A stretch of DNA of 64,000 bases from Psychrobacter namhaensis (GTDB lineage: Bacteria; Pseudomonadota; Gammaproteobacteria; Pseudomonadales; Moraxellaceae). Location: the NCBI RefSeq assembly GCF_016107545.1, contig NZ_JABASS010000006.1:62001-126000 (forward strand). The letters run 5' to 3'. Numbering within the stretch: the first letter of the stretch is position 1; each line of letters opens with the position of its first letter. Of this stretch, positions 58,701 to 64,000 are shown one piece after another. Below the pieces are notes generated by a model. It had not been told where the DNA came from and did not search any database. It worked only from the letters and a program-made list of their open reading frames with translations. A program made the position numbers and the translations under genes.

Positions 58701-61115
58701 ATGAAAATTAGCGAACAGTGGCTACGTCAATGGGTAAATCCCGATAATACCAGTGAGCAGTTGGCCGAACAGCTGACCATGGCAGGGCTTGAGATTGACG
58801 ATCGTTATGCAGTTGCCCGTGCATTCAGTGGCGTGGTCGTCGGTGAAGTCATCAGCATTGAGCCGCATCCAGATGCGGATAAGCTACGCGTCACACAGGT
58901 GAATATCGGTGGCGCTGAGCCCGTACAAATTGTCTGCGGCGCACCCAACGTTACTGTTGGTATGAAAGCACCAGTGGCTACCGTTGGTGCAGTATTACCG
59001 AGCGATGACAAGAAAGGCTTTAAAATCAAAAAAAGCAAACTGCGCGGTGTGGCTTCAAACGGTATGCTCTGCGGCGCATCCGAGATTGATTTAACCGATA
59101 GCATTGATGGTCTGCTTGAGCTGCCAGCTGATGCACCAGTCGGTACCGATATCCGTGACTATTTAGGCTTAGACAATCAGATATTGGATATCTCAATCAC
59201 CCCAAACCGTGGCGATTGCTTTAGCGTACGCGGTATTGCCCGCGAGATATCGGTCATTAACAATTTGCCGATGCAAATGCCAGAGATCCCTGCCAATGTG
59301 GCAGTTACTGATAACGGCGCTGATACGCCTACGCCCGCCGTAACCGTCAGTGCAATAGAAGCGTGTCCACGTTATTTGTTGCAATCTATTAGCAATATCG
59401 ATCGTAGTATCGACACACCAAAATGGATGCAAGACGCGCTGGTGCAATCCGGATTACGTTCGCATAACTTCTTAGTCGATGTGACCAACTATGTGTTGAT
59501 GGAGTTGGGGCAGCCGCTACATGCATTTGATGCCGATACGATCAAAGGCGATATCGTGGTGCGTTTGGCACAGCCTGAAGAAAGCCTGACGTTGCTCAAT
59601 GAGCAAACCATTACCTTAACGGGTGATGAGTTAGTGATTGCCGATGACAAAGGGGCGTTAGCACTTGCTGGTATCATGGGTGGTCAGCGTAGTAGTGTCA
59701 CCGACAGTACGACCAACATCGTCTTAGAAAGTGCTTTTTTTAACCCGTTAGCGATCGCTGCGCGCGCACGCCGCTTTGGTCTTCATACTGATGCATCACA
59801 GCGCTTTGAGCGTGGGGTGGATTTTGAGTTACCAGAGATTGCGCTCGCACGAGCTTGTGATTTAATCACTAGCATTACGGCGGGGCAAGCTGGACAGATC
59901 GTGACAGTTGAGCACTCTAAATATCTGCCAGTGTGCGCGCCCATCACGTTGCCAATCGCTAAAGTCCGTGACGTTATTGGTATTGAGATTGATCCATCAG
60001 AGATGGTGCGTATCTTAATCCAACTGGGTTTTGACGTAGAGCAACAGAGCGACGCGCTGGTTTGCAAGCCGCCGTCTTATCGCTTTGATATGAGTATCCT
60101 CGAGGACTTGATCGAAGAGATTGCCCGCATCTATGGCTATGACAATATTCCAAGTGTCTTGCCGCATTTGCAAGTGAGTATGGATTATGACGATACCGCA
60201 GACTTGATTCATGAGATGAAGCTGGCGCTGGTCGACAACGGCTATATGGAAGCGATTAGCTTTAGCTTTAGCGATGCAAAACTAGAAGCCTTGCTCGATG
60301 ATGAAGCATTGGGTGAGGTTTTGGCATTGGCCAACCCAATCTCTAGTGATTTGGCGGTGATGCGCCGTACTTTGCTCTCTAGCTTATTGCCATGTGTACA
60401 GTACAATCTAAACCGTCAGCAGCCACGTGTCCGTTTTTTTGAGACAGGCCTTAGCTTCGTCGGTCAGAGCGTGAGCGACTTGGTCCAAACACCAAGTATT
60501 GCTTTGGTGGCAGTGGGTGACGTATGGGATGAGCAAGCTTATCAAAATCGTGCGCTAGATTTTTATGACTTAAAACACGATATTGAGCAACTGCTACCAG
60601 CGCAAATCGATAGCGCCCGTATTCGCTATGAGCGTAGTGGGCTTGCCTTCTTGCACCCCGGCCAAAGCGCTAAATTATATATCGACGACGTATACGTTGG
60701 TTGGCTAGGTCAGTTGCATCCAAGCACGGCCAAACAGTTGGATTTGCCTACGACATGGGTGGCTCAATTGTCACTTGCGCCGTTGCTGACTCTCGCCCGT
60801 GAGCAGCATGCGATCACCACGCCTAGTAAATTCCCACAAGTACGTCGCGACATCGCCATCTTAGTAGATAGCGATACTAGCGTACAAACGCTAGCGTCAA
60901 CGATACGTACTGCTGCCGGTAATCTATTGACCGATCTTTGGTTGTTCGATGTTTATCAAGGTGACAACGTACCAGCAGGACAGCGTTCATTAGCTTTTGC
61001 ATTAGTGTGGCAAGACAGTACGCAAACCTTGTCTGACGAAGCAGTAAAAACGGCCACTGATAAGGTGGTGCAAGCGCTGGTTGACCAACACGCAGTGCAG
61101 CTGCGTGACAGCTAA
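58701..61115 (+). CDS. pheT: Phenylalanine--tRNA ligase beta subunit
   Basis: An 804-residue subunit. It begins MKISEQWLRQWVNP and has the tRNA-binding OB fold (GVVVGEVISIEPHPDADKLR), B3/B4 editing domain, B5, the catalytic-like core (ESAFFNPLAIAARAR, HTDASQRFERGVD), and the C-terminal ferredoxin-like anticodon domain (KFPQVRRDIAILVD and DNVPAGQRSLAFAL). No truncation is seen; the length is typical. Confidence 0.98.
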   Translation: MKISEQWLRQWVNPDNTSEQLAEQLTMAGLEIDDRYAVARAFSGVVVGEVISIEPHPDADKLRVTQVNIGGAEPVQIVCGAPNVTVGMKAPVATVGAVLPSDDKKGFKIKKSKLRGVASNGMLCGASEIDLTDSIDGLLELPADAPVGTDIRDYLGLDNQILDISITPNRGDCFSVRGIAREISVINNLPMQMPEIPANVAVTDNGADTPTPAVTVSAIEACPRYLLQSISNIDRSIDTPKWMQDALVQSGLRSHNFLVDVTNYVLMELGQPLHAFDADTIKGDIVVRLAQPEESLTLLNEQTITLTGDELVIADDKGALALAGIMGGQRSSVTDSTTNIVLESAFFNPLAIAARARRFGLHTDASQRFERGVDFELPEIALARACDLITSITAGQAGQIVTVEHSKYLPVCAPITLPIAKVRDVIGIEIDPSEMVRILIQLGFDVEQQSDALVCKPPSYRFDMSILEDLIEEIARIYGYDNIPSVLPHLQVSMDYDDTADLIHEMKLALVDNGYMEAISFSFSDAKLEALLDDEALGEVLALANPISSDLAVMRRTLLSSLLPCVQYNLNRQQPRVRFFETGLSFVGQSVSDLVQTPSIALVAVGDVWDEQAYQNRALDFYDLKHDIEQLLPAQIDSARIRYERSGLAFLHPGQSAKLYIDDVYVGWLGQLHPSTAKQLDLPTTWVAQLSLAPLLTLAREQHAITTPSKFPQVRRDIAILVDSDTSVQTLASTIRTAAGNLLTDLWLFDVYQGDNVPAGQRSLAFALVWQDSTQTLSDEAVKTATDKVVQALVDQHAVQLRDS

Positions 61116-61137
61116 AATTTGTTATCGTTAACACGTG

Positions 61138-61176
61138 ATGCTCTATAGTCTTTTCATTGTTGAGGCTATAGAGCAT
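61138..61176 (+). terminator. Hairpin after pheT, weak terminator
   Basis: ATGCTCTATAG and CTATAGAGCAT form a perfect 11-base stem with a 17-base loop, 22 bp past pheT. There is no T-run after it, so termination may be partial; ihfA is often co-transcribed with pheST. Confidence 0.55.
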
Positions 61177-61340
61177 TGCTATTTGTAAAAACTGTTATTG
61201 ATAGGGCGTGCTAAGTGGTTATTAATAAAGGACTTTAATGCAATCTTTGTGAAAAAGAAGGCAAAAAACCTTTATAATAGCTACCCTCATACCGCTAAAC
61301 CATGATATTTGACATCACGACATAGCATAGGAGTCGTACT

Positions 61341-61640
61341 GTGAGCACCTTAACCAAATCTGACATGATTGAGCATTTGATGAGTCATCTTAACCTCACA
61401 CGCCAAGAAGGCCGCTGTTTGGTGGAGAGTTTTTTTGATGAATTGTCAGAGAGTTTGATTGATGGCAAAGAGGTCAAGCTTTCAGGCTTTGGCAACTTCG
61501 AACTGAAAGATAAAAATAGCCGTCCAGGTCGTAATCCTAAAACAGGAGAGCCTGTTGCAGTATCTGCACGCCGTGTGGTGACCTTTAAAACGGGACAAAA
61601 ATTCCGTCAAAAAGTCGATGAGCGTCTGTTTGATGCTTAA
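61341..61640 (+). CDS. ihfA: Integration host factor alpha subunit
   Basis: A 99-residue DNA-bending nucleoid protein. Initiation is at GTG with AGGAG eight bases upstream. LTKSDMIEHLMSHLNLTRQE begins the fold, VKLSGFGNFELKDK follows, and the beta-arm tip RPGRNPKTGEPV holds the intercalating proline. It is a heterodimer with IhfB. It lies downstream of pheST, the E. coli-like order. A TATAAT at 61273-61278 may be its own -10. Confidence 0.97.
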   Translation: MSTLTKSDMIEHLMSHLNLTRQEGRCLVESFFDELSESLIDGKEVKLSGFGNFELKDKNSRPGRNPKTGEPVAVSARRVVTFKTGQKFRQKVDERLFDA

Positions 61641-61794
61641 TGTAAACTGGCGCAGTTACTTTGTTGATAATTTAACTATTGACGCTATCGCCTTGTAAGG
61701 CATCAAATGGTTGGTGGCTTACACTAACTACTTAGAGGCGGCAACGAAAATGAAATATGAGTCATATTTATTAAGGCCTATAAAATAATAGGCA

Positions 61795-61824
61795 TAAAAA
61801 AAGAGAGCACACGCTCTCTTTTTT
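61795..61824. terminator. Bidirectional terminator between ihfA and the lipoprotein gene
   Basis: AAAAAGAGAGC pairs with GCTCTCTTTTT around ACAC, with A- and T-runs on both sides. Just upstream, AAATATGA and TCATATTT form an 8+1+8 palindrome at 61753-61769, and GCCTAT/ATAGGC a second small hairpin. Confidence 0.88.
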
Positions 61825-61857
61825 ACTACAGTCTATTTATCGCTTATGCAATAAAAA

Positions 61858-62196
61858 TTACTGAGCTTCTTCAACAACTACAACTTCGTCAGCAGCGTCA
61901 ACAGCTGGATCAGCAACTACAGGTTCTGCCACTGTAGGATCTGTTAGGTCAGTTGCAGTAGCGTCGATGTCAGCTTCTGCTTCAGCAACCGCCGCTTCAG
62001 CATCAGCAACTCCAGTTTCCGCTTCAGCAGTAACTTCGCCTTCAGCAGCAGCTTCGTTTAGCTCTTCTGAAGCGTCTTGTACTTCTTCTTGCGCATCAGC
62101 TAAATCTTCAGCAGCGTTTTCTTTGTTGCTGTCACAGGCAGTTAGGCCCATAGTTGCAGTCATGATACCAGCTAAAGCAAGTAATTTAAGTTTCAT
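61858..62196 (-). CDS. Small acidic Ala/Glu-rich lipoprotein
   Basis: A 112-residue protein. The signal MKLKLLALAGIMTATMGLTA is followed by the lipobox Cys21. The residue after Cys is Asp, the +2 signal that keeps lipoproteins in the inner membrane of E. coli; the rule may differ here. The mature part is almost only A, E, D, V and T, with an Ala/Glu heptad-like pattern (about 30-78) that suggests a coiled coil, then a Pro/Val-rich tail. No family is recognised. GGAGAAAACCTT precedes the ATG. It is a lone gene with an AT-rich upstream region (62197-62733) in which I see no other gene. Confidence 0.75.
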   Translation of the reverse strand: MKLKLLALAGIMTATMGLTACDSNKENAAEDLADAQEEVQDASEELNEAAAEGEVTAEAETGVADAEAAVAEAEADIDATATDLTDPTVAEPVVADPAVDAADEVVVVEEAQ

Positions 62197-62733
62197 AAGG
62201 TTTTCTCCGGAAAAATGAAATGAGCAGTAGCAGCGAAAAAGGTTGAAATCCGAGATTTCCCAGAGTTCAACTAATCTAAGTCACAGCTACTCAGCTTCCA
62301 CGCATTCTATACGCTTTCTATCTAAATAGAAATAGGTTGTACAATTAAGTAACAATAAAAGTGAAAAATAATTTTTTACTTTGTTTACTTAATATAATTT
62401 CTCATACAAACATTTGAATTAATCATCGTATAATCAATGACATCAAGCCGTTAGCAGAGTTTTTCGCTGTCTTGATTTCTCTCTATTTTCTCAGTCATTA
62501 TGCGAATTATATAGTTAGAATTGGTAAGCGAGACGTGTGTTTTTGTTAGTAATAGGCAAAACATTTAGACACTCGTTCACAGCACTGACTGACACATTAA
62601 AAGGTAGGAAATTGACACAGTAAACTAAGCTATACAAGCGAGGATTAAACTAAAAACCACATAACGGCAAAACTATCAATAATAACTATCAATACGAATA
62701 GCGGTATATATCGTATGGTTGAGGAATAATAAT

Positions 62734-63618
62734 ATGAAATGGCAAGGCAGACGAGGCAGTTCTAACGTACGTACAAGCAAGGGGGGCGGAAAGCTGATCG
62801 GTGGTGGCATCGGCGGTATTGTTATTGCGGGTATTTTGTGGTTGGTGTTTGGCGTAAATCCAATGACCGCTTTGCAAACGGGTCAAGTAGTAACGGGAGG
62901 GGGCGGTACCTCTACCGAACCTGCGACCAGTACCGACCGAGATACGCAGTTTGTAAAAGTGGTGTTAGCGGATACAGAAGAGGTCTGGCATCAGATATTT
63001 AGTGAAGCGGGGAGCACTTATAAAGAGCCTTCTTTGATATTGTTTAATGGTCAAGTCAGTTCAGCCTGTGGAAGTGCCAGCGCGGCAACAGGTCCGTTTT
63101 ATTGTCCAGGGGATCAGACGGTTTATTTGGATACGTCGTTCTTTGTAGAGATGCGTCAAAATCTTGGAATTGCAGGTGACCAGCAAGGCTCTGGTGGTCA
63201 AGACAACCAAGGCAAGGCTGGTGATTTTGCTCAGGCTTATGTCATCGCCCATGAAGTCGGTCATCATGTACAGACACTGCTTGGCATTACCCAGCAAGTT
63301 GGTGAGGCTAGTCGCCAAGTCACGCGGGCAGAAGCCAATAAGCTGTCAGTATTACAAGAGCTACAGGCGGATTGTTTTGCGGGGGTTTGGGCGCAGCGTA
63401 ATCAAGAGCGTGTACAGTTTTTGGAAGCGGGTGATATCGATGAGGCCATCAATGCCGCCGGCCAAATCGGTGATGATCGCTTAGCACGAGCCAGTGGTGG
63501 GGCGGTAGTACCTGATAACTTCACTCATGGTACCAGTCAGCAGCGTATTCAGTGGTTTACCCGTGGACTGGAGAGTGGCAACGTACAGTCCTGTGATACT
63601 TTTAGTGGCGCTTTATAA
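62734..63618 (+). CDS. Neutral zinc metallopeptidase, YpfJ family
   Basis: 294 residues from the ATG at 62734, with GAGGA eight bases upstream. A glycine-rich basic N-terminus (RRGSSNVRTSKGGGKLIGGG) runs into a single membrane segment (about 31-50), so the catalytic domain is probably periplasmic. The zinc site HEVGHH is in YVIAHEVGHHVQTLLG near residue 174; ELQADCFAGVWA supplies the downstream Glu. FYCPGDQTVYLDTSFF is typical of YpfJ. The substrate is unknown. Its stop codon lies in an 18-bp tandem duplication. Confidence 0.88.
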   Translation: MKWQGRRGSSNVRTSKGGGKLIGGGIGGIVIAGILWLVFGVNPMTALQTGQVVTGGGGTSTEPATSTDRDTQFVKVVLADTEEVWHQIFSEAGSTYKEPSLILFNGQVSSACGSASAATGPFYCPGDQTVYLDTSFFVEMRQNLGIAGDQQGSGGQDNQGKAGDFAQAYVIAHEVGHHVQTLLGITQQVGEASRQVTRAEANKLSVLQELQADCFAGVWAQRNQERVQFLEAGDIDEAINAAGQIGDDRLARASGGAVVPDNFTHGTSQQRIQWFTRGLESGNVQSCDTFSGAL

Positions 63619-63638
63619 AATAGTGGCGCTTTATAAAA
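63603..63638. repeat. 18-bp perfect tandem duplication spanning the stop codon
   Basis: TAGTGGCGCTTTATAAAA occurs twice without a gap, at 63603-63620 and 63621-63638. The first copy encodes the last residues (SGAL) and the TAA of the metallopeptidase gene. Confidence 0.92.
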
Positions 63639-63654
63639 ATTAATAAACATGCCC

Positions 63655-63688
63655 AAAAAAGCCTGCAACGTCGATTGCAGGCTTTTTT
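63655..63688. terminator. Terminator between the metallopeptidase and glycine-zipper lipoprotein genes
   Basis: AAAAAAGCCTGCAA and TTGCAGGCTTTTTT form a perfect 14-base stem around CGTCGA, usable from both directions for these convergent genes. Confidence 0.93.
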
Positions 63689-63771
63689 ATGTGCTAAGGC
63701 GTCTGGTTTAACGAGACTGCCTTACAATAGAGTGGCGTGATTCTTAAGTCTCTTAAGTAATAATACAGCGA

Positions 63772-64000
63772 TTATCTGCTGTTATCAAGAATATACGCAC
63801 CTGCACCACCAACGGCTGCCCCACCAAGGGCGCCACGAGCGATATCTTTACTGTCGCCACCACTTCTGATTAGAGCACCGGCCGCCGCGCCAGCCGCCGC
63901 GCCTTTGGCTGTATTACTCAAACCACTATTGTATCCACCAGTTGAGCAACCGCCCATAATAAGAGCCGAGCTAGTAAGAGCAGTCATTGCGATAGTTTTA
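63772..64000 (-). CDS. Glycine-zipper lipoprotein, 5' end outside window
   Basis: The visible part ends in a signal peptide read KTIAMTALTSSALIMGG before the lipobox Cys. The frame stays open to base 64000, so the true start is probably just outside; the ATG at 63987 would cut the signal short. The mature part has glycine-zipper repeats (AAAGAAAGALI, GALGGAAVGGAGAYI), like small outer-membrane or envelope lipoproteins of the SlyB/YMGG type. The function is unknown. Convergent with the metallopeptidase gene. Confidence 0.75.
   Translation of the reverse strand, partial: KTIAMTALTSSALIMGGCSTGGYNSGLSNTAKGAAAGAAAGALIRSGGDSKDIARGALGGAAVGGAGAYILDNSR

Overview
The window looks like a chromosomal segment of a Moraxellaceae gammaproteobacterium, most likely Psychrobacter or a close relative. 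The main reasons are the BfmR/BfmS two-component pair, whose response regulator reads as nearly the Acinetobacter BfmR sequence; the gluQRS/dksA, zur/znuABC and hisIE/tatABC arrangements; the full-length Urt urea transporter; and the moderate GC content with AT-rich spacers. The genus is inferred from recalled family sequences, not from a search. Almost everything is housekeeping or nutrient-uptake DNA. I see no prophage, CRISPR array, tRNA, rRNA or complete insertion sequence.

Layout. 1-900: tail of an unknown protein and a DUF2147 exported protein. 1008-2687 (minus): glnK-amt, ammonium sensing and uptake. 3158-5673 (minus): a SulP anion transporter followed by a tandem universal stress protein. 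6326-9232: murD and ftsW for peptidoglycan synthesis and division. 9329-12363 (minus): gluQRS, dksA, cpdA. 12626-16088: zur-znuC-znuB (minus) divergent from znuA (plus) around a near-perfect Zur operator. 16370-24551: atpI and the atpBEFHAGDC operon. 25164-29795: bfmR, bfmS, an overlooked 59-residue membrane protein, and an EnvZ-type kinase with no ompR beside it. 30122-32562: rpsP-rimM-trmD-rplS. 32771-35547: a hot-dog thioesterase-like gene, a 176-bp MITE-like element and a DUF3360 membrane protein. 35691-40221: uvrC, then folA, thyA and lgt (minus). 40452-46597 (minus): urtABCDE. 47054-52468: NRDE/TANGO2 protein, rppH, OsmC-like and MAPEG proteins, dusC and an SF1 helicase. 52686-55516 (minus): hisIE-tatABC. 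55719-61640: a thioesterase, rpmI-rplT, pheS-pheT and ihfA. 61858-64000: a small lipoprotein, a YpfJ-type zinc metallopeptidase and a glycine-zipper lipoprotein that runs off the window.

How it works together. The strongest regulatory theme is nitrogen. The glnK-amt operon and the urt operon each have an upstream sigma-54-like promoter with the same unusual -12 element (TTGAA in place of TTGCA). The urt promoter also has an NtrC-like palindrome about 100 bp further upstream. The second clear theme is zinc: one Zur operator lies between the two halves of the znu regulon. Envelope functions (BfmRS, EnvZ, Tat, Lgt, MurD, FtsW, lipoproteins) are spread through the window.

No self-evident new defence or biosynthetic system is present. 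The best leads are the two sigma-54/NtrC promoters, the MITE-like element, the small membrane ORF between bfmS and envZ, the solitary EnvZ, and a set of short tandem duplications at or just past stop codons.
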